This document shows positions 30,404 through 42,812 of a stretch of 64,000 nucleotides of DNA, in pieces. Under the pieces are notes generated by a model. It made no database searches, had not been told where the DNA came from, and saw only the letters and a list, made by a program, of their open reading frames with translations. The position numbers and the translations under genes are program-made. The stretch comes from Paulinella micropora (lineage: Eukaryota; Cercozoa; Imbricatea; Euglyphida; Paulinellidae). Where the stretch lies: NCBI GenBank assembly GCA_019918135.1, contig WBZZ01006415.1, positions 40,001 through 104,000 on the forward strand. The letters are read 5' to 3'. Every line of letters begins with the position of its first letter. The stretch's first letter is position 1.

Positions 30404-30853
30404 ATGACCGACGTCCAGAACCCCCGCGACGCAGACATGACCCGGCCTGACAAGAAGCAGCGGACCGAACCACCACAATTGCCAGCAGTGACGGAAAGTA
30501 AAAAGGAAACAGCGCAGGAGTTCTCGCTGGTGCGCCGCGGGGATGCGGGTTCCTCCAACCCCGAGTGGTGTGCGCAGCGGTACGGCTGCATCGCGTACTT
30601 CAACGAGAAAGCCCGCGACGAGGACGCGCTGCAGGAGCTGATCGCGCCGCTGCTCAAGGCGGGTGCCGGGACCGAGGTTGTCAGGGCCCTGGTCGGCGCG
30701 CGTGCCCTGGCCCTGCACTACACGGAAAGAGAGCACCACGCCGAGAATTGTCAGGGCTGCGCGTGGAAGAAGTGCGACGGCCCGCTGTGCCACGAGATGC
30801 TGCACAAGGACGAGAATTGCGCCTGCGGCTTCGGCTCGGCCAAGGGCGCCTAG
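30404..30853 (+). CDS. 149-residue protein with C-terminal Cys/His cluster
   Basis: The ATG at 30404 gives MTDVQNPRDADMTRPDKKQR, a charged and probably disordered start. The C-terminal 45 residues are rich in Cys and His (HHAENCQGCAWKKCDG, then LCHEMLHKDENCACGFG) and could bind one or two zinc ions. No family is recognised. This is the last gene with the GC-rich codon use of the island. Confidence 0.5.
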   Translation: MTDVQNPRDADMTRPDKKQRTEPPQLPAVTESKKETAQEFSLVRRGDAGSSNPEWCAQRYGCIAYFNEKARDEDALQELIAPLLKAGAGTEVVRALVGARALALHYTEREHHAENCQGCAWKKCDGPLCHEMLHKDENCACGFGSAKGA

Positions 30854-31180
30854 GCGTACACGCGAGCTGGTGGAGGGAGGGGTGGGGCAGGAATTCCTTC
30901 TGAACACTACACAAAGAAAGGAGGAAGAGGGTGAAATTTATTTTTGCTCCTTTCTGTAACTAAAAAAGAATTACACGATTACGTGCTTTGCTGGGAGGCG
31001 AACATTGGGGCGTTTTTCTTGCACGTCTTCGCTTTCCCCTCCCTCCCCCCCTCCCTCCCCCCCTCCCTCCCCCCCCTCACATTAGCACAAAACAAATATA
31101 TTTTTTTACTTGCCGTAGTTTTCTGTCTTTTTTTTGTCAATCGCAAGCAATAAACAAATTAAAAAAAGCATCTCAAGAAA
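30854..31180. other. Right edge of the GC-rich island
   Basis: GC content falls in this gap. It contains a C-rich tandem (ccctccctcccccc, 31038-31078) followed by AT-rich DNA (31085-31165). No gene is seen. Confidence 0.4.
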
Positions 31181-31530
31181 ATGCAGGAATCTCAAGGCTC
31201 ACTGGTAGCTGAAAAAAGAGAGAAGTTAATCCAAATGCTTGGTCTAAATAAAGACGGCAAGTGCAGGGATTGCGACAAACCCTTCCCATTGTTTACTGAC
31301 TCAAAAAGCCTTCAGGCAAAGCTTCTGCGCTGGAAGCCCTTTTCGACGAAGATGTGCCCGCTCGGAGACGAAATCAAGCTAGACCACTTAAAAACTATCT
31401 TCCTGGACGCAAAAGACGCAACGGCACGACAGTTCTCGCAAGCTCTCCCCAAGGATATTCCATGCCTAAGCATCAGCGAAAATTGGCTATTTCAAAATCT
31501 GTATGGAGAAAAAGCCGTACGAGTCAAAGA
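31181..31530 (+). CDS. Truncated unknown protein with CxxC motif, cut by a copia fragment
   Basis: The frame starts MQESQGSLVAEKREKL and includes KCRDCDKPFP, a Cys-x2-Cys pair. Base composition is balanced, unlike the island. Its coding character stops at about 31530, where sequence identical to the 3' end of a copia element begins, so the gene has probably lost its C-terminus. No family is recognised. Confidence 0.4.
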
Positions 31531-31837
31531 ACTTTACAAAGTTTCAACAGTGTCATTGACATTGAATTAAGGGGGAGCGTTGGACAGTTAACTTCGAGTT
31601 ACTATTTAGGTCGTAATTATAATTAACTTCTATGCGCAGTAATATTTTACTAAGTCATAATTAGGAGTAACCGCCATGGATAATTCAAGTCAATTGTGCA
31701 CGTTACGTTTTTACCATTGTGCACCGGACCATATCATTGAGTATCAGTTACTGTTAGTCACGCACTTAGATTGGTTAGCTCTCTTACAGTTCAGTTCTGC
31801 GTTTATGCCTTCAGATTAAAGTGGCTGTGAGCAACCT
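31531..31837 (+). mobile_element. Ty1/copia fragment: 3' internal end, polypurine tract and LTR
   Basis: Bases 31531-31568 match the last bases of the window (63967-64000). A polypurine tract aagggggag (31569-31577) follows, then an LTR of about 260 bases starting cgttggacagtt (31578-31837). The same LTR stands at 62715-62974 and differs by eye at roughly eight positions, so the family was active fairly recently. Only the element's right end is present here; it is a fossil. Confidence 0.8.
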
Positions 31838-32579
31838 GGCTATGAACGAAGTCTCCCGGCAAACCGCAAGTGAAAGGTAGGGTAAGGTCCGTGTGTGACC
31901 GGTTTATACCTAATCATCGTTTAATCGGCAGTATGTCATGAACAAATGTATTACCATTTAAAAAATATAAGCCACGTGGTGCTGTACTTACCCCTTGATT
32001 TACTGAGATCGTAAAAACATTGTCTTTTAATTAATAACATACTTATTACCCTTGTCCAAAGCGGATATCCTATCATAGTAATATAGTACTAGGGGGCCAG
32101 TCCTAATAGCTATTTTCAAAGTCGGTGTGTAAGTACCCAACCCTGCGATATCATGATACCGACACAAGTTACTAAGAGAGTGACCGTGCTCAGGTACGAC
32201 AGTATATAATACATCGTAAAAATGATTTAATGTTACCAGAGAACATTACATTTTTTTTTAGAACATCATTCTAGGGGTACTCAGCCTTGCAAAGGGTCAT
32301 ACCCAGGAACCATCGCGCGGCTCATTACACTAGCGATCCCTGTCTACGGTGTAGTATCGATGTCGATCTACCCTTCGTACTCGTATGTTTCGATCGAATG
32401 CCAAGTTACTATGATATCACTGAGTCGTTTTACAGTCCGAAACCCTTCGTTGTCTGTGTCCGTTTCCGTACCCTTCCAACCAAAGTCCCCATGACACATG
32501 AACTTTCAGCCCCCAAAACTCACCAAAAACACCATAAAATATCAACCCATGCTAAAGCAAACGTGAATTCTGCATGTTG
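31838..32579. other. Non-coding DNA without recognised features
   Basis: This roughly 740-base stretch is of even composition, has no credible open frame, and holds only a short T9 run near 32251. It may be leader sequence that followed the LTR, but nothing in it proves this. Confidence 0.4.
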
Positions 32580-32665
32580 GGTGTGAGTTTGTATACAACT
32601 CTTCAAGTAGGCAGATACAACGATCTTAATAGAACACTATGGCTGCTTTGAGTCCTGACTCAATG
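32580..32665 (-). repeat. Short dispersed repeat, related to 40117-40203
   Basis: The block holding gtgagtttg..atacaac and ending ctatggctgctttgagtcct is matched in the same orientation by gtgagtttggatacaac to ctatggctgcattaagtcct at 40117-40203. The pair brackets a retroelement gag-protease remnant and could be the decayed edges of its LTRs. Confidence 0.45.
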
Positions 32666-32683
32666 TGTGCAAACAAGCATACA

Positions 32684-32834
32684 TATATACATATATACAT
32701 ACATACATACATACATACATGCATGCCTGCATGCATGCCTGCATGCATGCATGCATGCATACATATATACATACATATATACATACATACATACATATGT
32801 ATATACATACATACATACATACATAACATACATA
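32684..32834. repeat. (CATA)n/(CATG)n tetranucleotide array
   Basis: The array mixes catacatacata with catgcctgcatg units over about 150 bases. It has a similar counterpart near 53,140-53,215. Confidence 0.85.
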
Positions 32835-32917
32835 GTATTACATGCTGGAGAAGAGAGGAGGTGAAGCTGGAGAAGAGAGGAGGAAGGAGGAAAAGGACAA
32901 GTAGGGGAAGGTGGTGG

Positions 32918-32931
32918 TGGTGGTGGTAGTG

Positions 32932-32991
<60 letters not shown>

Positions 32992-33037
32992 ATAGTAGTA
33001 GTAGTAGTAGTAATAGTAGTAGTAGTAGTAATAATAA

Positions 33038-33072
<35 letters not shown>

Positions 33073-33075
33073 ATG

Positions 33076-33116
<41 letters not shown>
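32918..33116. repeat. (TGG)n, (AGT)n and (AAT)n microsatellite
   Basis: Short tggtgg units grade into tagtag units and then into aataat units, ending directly at the non-autonomous element that starts at 33117. The gradual change suggests point mutation spreading through an original (AAT)n tail. Confidence 0.85.
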
Positions 33117-34033
<917 letters not shown>

Positions 34034-34093
<60 letters not shown>

Positions 34094-34106
34094 GTAATGG
34101 TAGCGA

Positions 34107-34160
<54 letters not shown>

Positions 34161-34196
34161 TAGTAGTAGTAGTGGTAGTAGTGGTAGTAGTGGTAT

Positions 34197-34241
<45 letters not shown>

Positions 34242-34261
34242 GTAGTAGTAGGTAGTAGTAG

Positions 34262-34304
<43 letters not shown>

Positions 34305-34360
34305 CAGTATAGTAATAGTAGGTAGTAGTAGTAGTAGCAGTAGCAGTAACAGTAGTGGTG

Positions 34361-34420
<60 letters not shown>

Positions 34421-34460
34421 ATAGTAGTAATAGTAGTAGTAGTAGTAGTGATAGTAGTAA

Positions 34461-34505
<45 letters not shown>

Positions 34506-34557
34506 CAGTAGTAGTAGTAGTAGTAGTAGGAGTAGTAGTAGTAGTAGTGTAGTAGTA

Positions 34558-34626
<69 letters not shown>

Positions 34627-34634
34627 CAGTAGTG
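34034..34634. repeat. Long (AAT)n/(AGT)n microsatellite
   Basis: Fifteen to twenty aat units are followed by more than 500 bases of agt units with scattered ggt, cag and aat variants. All six frames give single-residue runs, so they are not genes. Confidence 0.9.
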
Positions 34635-35677
34635 TTTCTCGTAGCATGAATGAGTGTGTAGGTGAATAAACTTGCAATATGTTGTGCTGTGAGTGAGTAC
34701 ACATGTTTTTATGTGAGTGTGTGTGTCTGATGCATCTGCAAGCTTTGTGTATGTGTCTTGCGATCGAGTTGTCTGTGTGGCATATCATGACGTCGTATGC
34801 ACAGAACGTAGACGTGAACACCCAACCACAACACCTCTCTGTTTTTTAACGCAATATTACTGAAAGGTAGACAAACATTCAACGCAACATTTACATAGCA
34901 TAATACGGCTGTATCAACGACATACGAATGCGATAGCAGCCACGAACGGCCAAGCGGTCGCCATGATGTACAAATGATCAAAATCGCTGGTTCTATCCTG
35001 TGACAACAAGTGGCGAAACAAGCCCCACCTTTCTTTCTTCACATCGACAAACATGTATATTCATCTGCAAAACACATTTAGCTTGCATTGCTCGCCATCT
35101 AGCAACGAAACACAGCAGAGAAAGACAGCAGCCTGAAAAACAAGAAAAAAATCACCTCTGTCACTCCCCTGTGAAAAGCAAAGCGAATTTTGCAAAATCA
35201 CCCGAGGGCAGGAACTACCCCACCACTGCGCAACTTTGTGCCAAGCAGATAGATGAGACAAGGCAGGGATCCCGAGCAAGGCGAGCATTACAACACACAC
35301 CAAGAAATGACTTGAACTTTTTTCCAAGAGTTGTGACTTTACGAACAAACTGATTTTTCCCCTGAAAAAAACATTAGTCACTAGGAAAACACCTAGACAC
35401 CTCATCCACCAACGCTCCTGTAAGTCCCTGCCCTCGTTCCCAAGAAACAAGACAAAACTCACCTCACCATCAACTTTTTTTAAAATGCCTTTTTCGACCC
35501 CAGTGTGGAATCAAAGTGGCACCGACGGGGGTCTATTATCTTTGTTTCTCTCACACCCTCTCCATACTACAAGCCCTACGCCCTGCTTGCATATTATCTC
35601 TGTTTCTCTCACACCCTCTCTATAATTGTTTAGGCAATAGGTTACTATCACTATGACGTCGACCCAGAATAGGTTCA
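34635..35677. other. Non-coding DNA, no features recognised
   Basis: About one kilobase of balanced composition without a credible gene. The sequence tttctctcacaccctctc occurs twice, at about 35543 and 35603, which points to a local duplication. Confidence 0.4.
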
Positions 35678-36008
35678 ATGCATGCATTGAAAAATTTTCA
35701 ATGCATGCATTGAAAAATTTTTCAATATAATGCATGCATTGAAAATTTTTCAACGCATGCATTGACATTTCAATGCATGCATTGAAATAATAATTTGAAA
35801 TTTTTCCATGCATGCATCAAAGTGCATCAGATTTTTTCAATGCATGCATTAAAATTTCAATGCATGCATCGAGGTTAGCAATGCATCCTACCTCACAGGC
35901 CTAGTCAACACGCTGGGGGTTTACTAAAAATACCGGAGTGCGGAGTCAACGATTTCAATGCATGCATTGAAATGATTTTCAATGCATGCATTGAAAAAAA
36001 TTCAATGC
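35678..36008. repeat. Cluster of palindromic tcaatgcatgcattga repeats
   Basis: The perfect palindrome tcaatgcatgcattga or a near copy occurs about ten times in 330 bases, spaced by A/T runs such as aaattttt. Copies lie at about 35678, 35699, 35727, 35753, 35773, 35802, 35841, 35860, 35956 and 35980. The last copies run into the end of the retroelement remnant. Confidence 0.8.
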
Positions 36009-39000
36009 CTTCCGTTCCCGGGGCCGATTCGCTCGTGCTAGGGGTAGCCGTCGCAGCAACTGAGGGAGCCGGTGATTCCTCTGGGGTTGGGGATGCCTCC
36101 AGCTTTTGTCGTTTGGAGGATGGCGGTGAGTTTTGTCTTTCAGGTGTCTTCCACGATGGCGGTGTGTGACGTATTGCGACTGCGCGCACGTAGGGTGGCT
36201 GGTCTCGTCATCGTCATCTTCCTCGTCTTGTTCTTCAACTTTTTCGTCTTGTTCCTCAACATCCTCGACTTCCTCTTCGTCTTGTCCGTCTGCCTCTTCA
36301 TCATTTTCCTCGTCATCCTCTTCCAGGTTCTTGATACGACAGTCGCTAGGCGCTGCCTTGCGTGGGAACATGAAAAGGTTAACGTGGTGACCGTAGAGAT
36401 GAGCATTCGAGGTGGACAAGAGGTCATGCGAAGTCGAAGGGAGTTGTAAGTTGGGACGACGATCGATAATTTTGTTGAACTTGGCTATAGGGTAGGACGT
36501 CTCCTTCGCCAACGTTGCAGGGCGAAAGTCGTAGCTAACCGTGGCCAATTGTAAATCACCGACCTGTAGTGGCGTCTCGAAGAGGTGGAACTCAGTCTCA
36601 TAGACAATTTATTTGGAGGCAGGCTTCAGGGGCATGTAGTCCGTGGGCCGGATTGCTTGCGCGTCGTCGATAGAGAGGTTGAGCTGGGCCGCGACCTCGT
36701 TGGCGAGAAGCAAGTTCATACCATCAGGCAAGTGGCTCGAGATATAGATTGTGATGGCATGGAGCGGGGACGTCGGGGTGGCCGAGACGAATAGTTCGAT
36801 GCCTTCAGCGAGGACTGCATCAATACCCACGGATGAGCGTGCGTCGACGGGTGGGAGCGACACGATCTCAAGTCCATGGTGTAGTACCCAGTCGAGGAGG
36901 GCCACGCCTTTGCAGTTGCATGCAGAGTCCAAAACACATGAAGTTTTGCCGATGCAATGTCCATCCGGTGCAGTCTGAAGAGATTTGCGTACATAGATGC
37001 TGCCGCAGACGACCGTCGGGATCGTGCAAATGCGGATTGGGCGCCGTGTTGGCCGAGGCGATGGGCGTGTCGTCATGTGGAACGCCCGAGGCGGTTTGCG
37101 CGTGGCGGCCGAGAATGGCTTCCAGTCGCAATGTTTGCCCTCGTCCTGACAGCGCTGCTGGCGAAGCTTGCATTGGTCAAACGAATGCTTCGAATTCGGG
37201 GTCTGGTCTGGCTTGAGGAACTGGTTATGTTCCTTGCAATAGGCACATGGGACTCCGGTAAAGGGCGGACGCTTTGGTGAAGTCGGGGCGGACTTAGTGG
37301 CGGCCGTAACCATCGAGGATTTCTTCGGAGGAATGGCGATCGCGTTCGCACCGGTGAGGGGCGGGCGTGTTGCCATCTTCTTCGTAGTCGGAAGCGGCTT
37401 GTCCATCTTGGTCCGCTTGTTGGGGCATCCACGATCCGGTGACGTAGACAGTTGAGCCATCGACATTGCGTCAGCTTTGCGCCTCTGACGTGGCGGACGC
37501 TTGGGCTCCTTGTTTTCCTGCTGCGCTTTGCGCCGTCTGTTCTTCTGGCGGGTGTCGACCTTGGCGGTTGAGTCGCGAGAGGAGGCAGAAGGCGTTGGCC
37601 GAGTAGGGCGATCGCGCTGTCGCTTGTAGGTAGCGGCCGACGAGGGCTTCGTGACACTTTCCATCCAGGGCCAATATTGAATTTCTTCCATGACGTGGAG
37701 GTCGAGGGAGTTGGTCCAGGGGAGGAGGTCAGTGAGGTCGCGAGGCCAAGCAACACCAAGTGCGTTGAGTATCTCGGCAGCGTACCGAGTCCATCGATCA
37801 CGTTCCATGGGGGTGAGCATCCGGGACACGTCGCGGACTTGGTTGGCGTCGGCCGTCCAATAGCCAGCGGCGTAGGCCGTGTCGTAGCTGGTGATACACC
37901 GATTGACATAACCCGCGAGGCTTTCCTTCTTAAAGCGTCGAAGTTTGAGGGCTTGCATAGCTGGTCGCTTCGTGTCTCCCTTGTCCAGACGTCCTTTGAA
38001 CAGCTCCATGAGGTATTCCATGAGCATGTAGGGGATGATGCTCCAAACGCGGGTGCGTTCGTCAGTAGCACGAATATAGCGGGCCCAGTACGCGTCCATG
38101 AGGGCCACTGCAGTTTTGTCTCCCCACTTGTGCACCGTGTCGATGATGCGATTGCACGCCAAAAGCATTGACAAGTTGTTCAGCTGTAGGTTGAACGCAA
38201 GTTCGCGGGCTTGGGCTGCGACGTCAGCGGTCGGCACGATCGCCGGACGGGTCATCACGAAGAGGGACCGAACTCGAGTCATCATGAGCAGTGTGCGGGG
38301 TGGTATACCAGCGGTTGTGGACGATCGTAGGATCCTTCCTCCCGACGATGCCGAAGGGAGCTCATTGCCCGTGGGTGACGGGGATGTTGCAGCCGTCAAG
38401 GGACGGGCAGGGCCAGTCTCCGTGGAAGGGGTAGGAGTCGTAGCCGCAGTCGTCGTGCTGGACGATGAGTCGGATGACAAACCTGAAGACGAACTCGACG
38501 TTGAAATCGATGATGAGCTCGGTGTTGGACCCGATGATGAGCTCGCGGGGGCCGGAGTCAATTGCTTCGGTCACGGAGGCTCCACCTTGGTCCTCCGCGG
38601 AGAGGCCCGTACCACCAGCGAGCAAGGTCGAGTAAGTTTCTTCCGCAACGGGGAATAGGGGGCTCAACGTGATGCGACTACCTTGCAACGTTGTACTCAG
38701 CGAGATGCGAGGCGTTGGGCGTACAGGTGTCGACGTGGTGGGTGCTGAACCTGACATACCAGTCGACGTGGTCGTAATTGTCGTCTGCGTTGGGAAGGCC
38801 GGCATGGGTCCAAGAGGGCCAATCATCGGTCGAAGTGGCGACGCGAAGGCTGGGTCAGATATGGACAGCGTACGGCTGACCAGTGGGGCTGGTGGGCGTG
38901 CTGCCAAGAGGGAGACCAGTGATGGATGCGGTTCACGCCGGGGCGTCTGGCAGGGGTGTCGCTCCACTCGCTAGGCTACCAGGGCGGGCAAACGGATTGA

Positions 39001-39436
39001 CAGGGGTAGTTAGAGGTACCCTACCGATGGGGGCCAATGTTGTTGCACTTACAGGCAACGAAACTGGGGTAAAGGCCATCGTTGGAGTTAGTACCACAGG
39101 GGACGATGTTGCAGTAGATGGTGGTGCAGCTGTGGTGGTGGGGCTCGTCGACGGGTAGGTCGGCGGTGCAGGTCCCAAGGGAATACTTCTCAAGGTCGCT
39201 GCTGGGGTCGTATCAGTCAGGGTTGATGGGGGCACGGTGACGGGAGTGCTTGCAGGGGTTGGAAGTACCAATCCAGAAAGTGATCCAGGCGCCCCAGGGA
39301 TCGAAGTCGAAATCGGTAAATGGTTAAGTAATTCCTCTAGAGGAATGAAGGTACCCAATTGATTCCAGAGAGCTTCGTGTTGGGCTGCAGAGCCTGTAGG
39401 CCCCAGGTACTCCTGGTAGATGTCGTGGGCTGTCAC
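36009..39436 (-). mobile_element. LTR-retroelement gag-protease remnant
   Basis: Reading leftward from 39436, the element has a Pro/Thr/Ser-rich stretch, then a gag-like helical region (RRFKKESLAGYVNRCITSYD, about 37.8 kb), a Cys/His knuckle-like segment (VPCAYCKEHNQ, later DQCKLRQQRC, about 37.2 kb) and a retropepsin-like segment (SCVLDSACNCKG with a later MNLLLANEVA strand). An acidic stretch (EEDDEENDEE) lies to its left. No reverse transcriptase was found, so it is at best a partial, broken element. The related short repeats at 32.6 and 40.2 kb may be LTR remains. Subfamily is uncertain. Confidence 0.5.
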
Positions 39437-40116
39437 ATTAGATTACACATCAACTTTAGGGAGGGTGTCGGTACCAATGGAAGATGAAGCAAATTAGTTT
39501 GCTTATCTTTTACTGCTTTGAGTAAAATATATATTACGGTATTCACCAGAGTAATTAGTAAATAAATATTCTCGAAACTGCGTTAATTGAGTCCACGAGA
39601 GGTCCGTAGTGTAAGAGGACTTGACTTCCCTTCTTCAACTTCCTTCAGAAATTTCTTCTCGGAGGGCAGAAGACCATGGTAGACTCCCAGGATGGTAAAT
39701 GGATCCAGACATTTCCTCTTGTGCTCCCGAAGACGCGACAGGGGATCGTCGTGGCGTACGTTGGCGAACACTGCAAGTTACCAGGAGTAGGCCAGGAAGT
39801 GTGGGTACACTTGTAGAGCACGATGAGCAGCAGAGAGGATGATCTTGCTGGGTGATAAGGGGGTGACCCTAACACAAACAAAACCAGACATATACTGTGT
39901 TGGTTGACTGCATAGAGTGTAGAAGAACAGAGAGACGACACAAAAATGCAAAGACAGGTAAACGATCTGCCTCACATATGTGTTTTTGATGACGGTCCTC
40001 TGATCTCCTACGTTCGTTGAGTAGTACCTTCCTTGTAGGAGGTGCTTTCAAATCGATCTGTCGACAGAGCACACAAAACTCGTGTGTGCAGTTTCCACTT
40101 GAAAAGAAGATTCGAA
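39437..40116. other. Non-coding DNA upstream of the gag-like remnant
   Basis: No gene is supported. On the minus strand this lies between the gag-like frame and the short repeat at 40117-40203, so it may be leader sequence of the remnant. Nothing proves it. Confidence 0.35.
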
Positions 40117-40203
40117 TTGTGAGTTTGGATACAACCCCAAGGGATAAATACACAACGAACTCTTATTTAAAAGTCTCTATGGCTGCATTAAGTCCTAACT
40201 CCA
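40117..40203 (-). repeat. Short dispersed repeat, partner of 32580-32665
   Basis: It shares the gtgagtttg and ctatggctgc blocks with 32580-32665 in the same orientation. It lies just upstream (minus-strand sense) of the gag-like remnant, where a 5' LTR would stand. Confidence 0.45.
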
Positions 40204-40897
40204 GAGAGTAGGTGAAATACCAGTAAATAGCTGAGAGGTCACTTCGTTTATTTACGTAGATTTCTACTTGTCTGCAGGCTTGATTTGCAAAGTACGAACA
40301 CGGTTGAACGTAAATTGTGAGTTTGCTAAGCTTTAGCGTTGCAAAAACTATTGTAAAGTACTTGAAGGACGACTTCAAGTCAAACTTGTAGTTCAAGTAT
40401 CCAGGAATTGCTTCTTGGGAAAAAGGTTCCCACGGTTGTGACTGTGCGGCCTTATTGGCTCATTTTTCCGGACCTCTGTTTTCCTTGTCCACAAATTTAC
40501 CGCAACGAGCATGTTTCACGGGAAATCGAGGGAAAAGGTAATAGAGTGGGGAAAAGGCAATAGTCAACCTTTTGTAAAAAGAACTTTGACTTGATCGTTT
40601 GAAGTCATTTCTGAACGAAATCGAAAACTAGTTAGTGAAGTCGAAACGTCGTGCAGAGGAATATCTAACGGGCCGGTCAAAAACAGTAAAATGTCAACGG
40701 TAGTGGTTTTGGCCGGTCGTTAAAGTGATTAGTCTGATACTGTATAGTTGGACGTATATACACTTAAACGTGTATATACGTCTAACCTTTTATACAAATT
40801 TAACTTTTTATACAAATTTAAGTTTTTATACAAGTTTAACTTTTTATATAGATTTAACTTTTTATATTAAAGTTCAGTGGACAATTTGAATGTCGCC
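40204..40897. other. AT-rich DNA with hairpin and short tandem repeats
   Basis: There is no gene. A perfect 13-base inverted repeat gacgtatatacac (40751-40763 and 40770-40782) encloses six bases. Directly after it, taactttttatacaaattt-type units of about 21 bases repeat four or five times up to 40870. Confidence 0.6.
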
Positions 40898-40898
40898 C

Positions 40899-40987
<89 letters not shown>
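40898..40987. repeat. (AAT)30 microsatellite, tail of SINE A1
   Basis: Thirty pure aat units join directly to the 3' end of the SINE at 40988-41255 on the minus strand, so this is its (ATT)n tail. Confidence 0.85.
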
Positions 40988-40988
<1 letters not shown>

Positions 40989-41254
40989 GTGCTTCTCTGT
41001 CAATGGCTGATGCATTTCTGCACATGCGCCTCCATCGTCTCACCCGTGAGGGAAGTACGAAGAATTGACGATAAGCTCTAATGACACCCCCGCAAGGGCA
41101 GTTCCAACACTTCCAGACGGGCCGGTATGTTCAATGAAAATACTGGTCCAGACGGATCGGTATGTTCAATGAAAATACTGGTGGCACCGACGGGAATCGA
41201 ACTGGCGACAGGGCCCAGATGGTAGAACTTGACCACTGGGCTATCACGGTGTCC

Positions 41255-41255
<1 letters not shown>
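40988..41255 (-). mobile_element. tRNA-headed SINE, family A, copy 1
   Basis: On the minus strand the element starts tggacaccgtgatagccc, with A box tagcccagtgg and B box agttcgattcc. Its first bases (gacaccg) pair with cggtgcc at the end of the tRNA-like head, with one mismatch. The body has two copies of a roughly 41-base unit (tgttcaatgaaaatactggt on plus), then a conserved tail ending gagaagcact and (ATT)n. RNA polymerase III transcription from the internal boxes is expected. Confidence 0.85.
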
Positions 41256-41320
<65 letters not shown>

Positions 41321-41801
41321 ATATCTGAGGCGTACTGATGCAGCTAATGGCATATCCTCAACGGACATAAGCCTCCAATACCCTTGTTCGAGGTCCTCCA
41401 CCCCCCCGTGTCAGTCTCTCGCCTGATGATCGGGGCCACCGATGGAGCTCCTGAGGGCAAGACTGCACTAAGCCGAGGTTATTCCGCAGTCCCAGCAACC
41501 TCTTGCAAGACGTCACCGAATGTGCAAGTGCATACACCAAGCGCGGTTGCTAGAGCTGCCTCGAAACCCCACCCATAACAATCTGGTGTCTGCTGGGTCC
41601 TGGGCTATCAACCAGCATATGCGGAGTTTAAGATCTTTTACGCGCGCAACGACCCTCCTCCCCAGCATCTACCACCAAAGGGTTATGAGTTGGCGTCACA
41701 GTTTAACGCCTTGAGGCCATTGGGCTGGAACTCTGTTTAGCAAGTGTGACTAGGTTTTTTCATCGGGATTTCCCTCAAATATGTCACAGTCAACACTCCA
41801 A

Positions 41802-41802
<1 letters not shown>
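41321..41802 (-). mobile_element. Non-autonomous element, family D, with (ATT)n tail
   Basis: About 480 bases between two (AAT)n arrays. Its minus-strand 3' end (attggaggcttatgtccg and then tcagatatagt plus (ATT)n) resembles the LINE 3' end. No gene and no clear tRNA boxes are seen. Only one copy is present in the window, so its limits come from the flanking microsatellites. Confidence 0.5.
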
Positions 41803-41841
<39 letters not shown>

Positions 41842-42014
41842 GTGTATCTCCTGCCAATTGCTGAGCCAAAAGGCCATGTGCATCCAGTCCTCCATTCCGT
41901 AAGGAAAGTCTCCACACCAATCGGTGGAATAAAGGAAGTGACGGCATAGAACATTACTCTAGGAGCTTTATACCAATCAGCCCATTGAAAAGGACCGATG
42001 GCCTATGTACTCCC

Positions 42015-42015
<1 letters not shown>
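41842..42015 (-). mobile_element. Family B element, copy 2
   Basis: Near-identical to 33117-33290, including gatacactattatt at the 3' junction. (AAT)n lies on both sides. Confidence 0.75.
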
Positions 42016-42099
<84 letters not shown>

Positions 42100-42100
<1 letters not shown>

Positions 42101-42347
42101 GTGCTTCTCTGTCAATGGCTGATGCATTTCTGCACATGTGCCTCCATCGTCTCACCCGTGAGGGGAGTACGAAGAATTGACGATAGGCTCTAATGACACC
42201 CCCGCAAGGGCAGTTCCAACACTTCCAGACGGACCGGTATGTTCAATGAAAATACTGGTCCAAAAGGACCGGTATGTTCAATGAAAATAGTGGTGGCACC
42301 GACGGGAATCGAACTGGCGACAGGGTCCAGATGGTAGAACTTGACCA
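42100..42347 (-). mobile_element. SINE A, copy 2, head shortened
   Basis: Same 3' end and body as copy 1. The tRNA-like head lacks its first bases: on the plus strand it stops at cttgacca and (AAT)n follows at once. This is the 5' truncation expected of incomplete target-primed reverse transcription. Confidence 0.8.
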
Positions 42348-42434
<87 letters not shown>

Positions 42435-42435
<1 letters not shown>

Positions 42436-42773
42436 GTGCTTCTCTGTCAATGGCTGATGCATTTCTGCACATGCGCCTCCATCGTCTCACCCGTGAGGGG
42501 AGTACGAAGAATTGACGATAAGCTCTAATGACACCCCCGCAAGGGCAGTTCCAACACTTCCAGACGGGCCTGTATGTTCAATGAAAATACTGGTCCAGAC
42601 GGATCGGTATGTTCAATGAAAATACTGGTGGCACCGACGGGAATCGAACTGGCGACAGGGCCCAGATGGTAGAACTTGACCACTGGGCTATCACGGTGTC
42701 CAAATGAAAATACTGGTGGCACCGACGGGAATCGAACTGGCGACAGGGCCCAGATGGTAGAACTTGACCACTG
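42435..42773 (-). mobile_element. SINE A, copy 3, with an extra partial head
   Basis: A full element (42435-42702) is followed without a spacer by another partial body-head junction (42703-42773) that stops inside the A-box region. A tandem recombination or template jump is likely. Confidence 0.75.

Positions 42774-42811
<38 letters not shown>

Positions 42812-42812
<1 letters not shown>

Noticed and set aside
35678-36008. CRISPR array
   Set aside because: Spacing is irregular, spacers are short A/T runs, the repeat is a perfect palindrome and no cas gene is present in this eukaryotic context.
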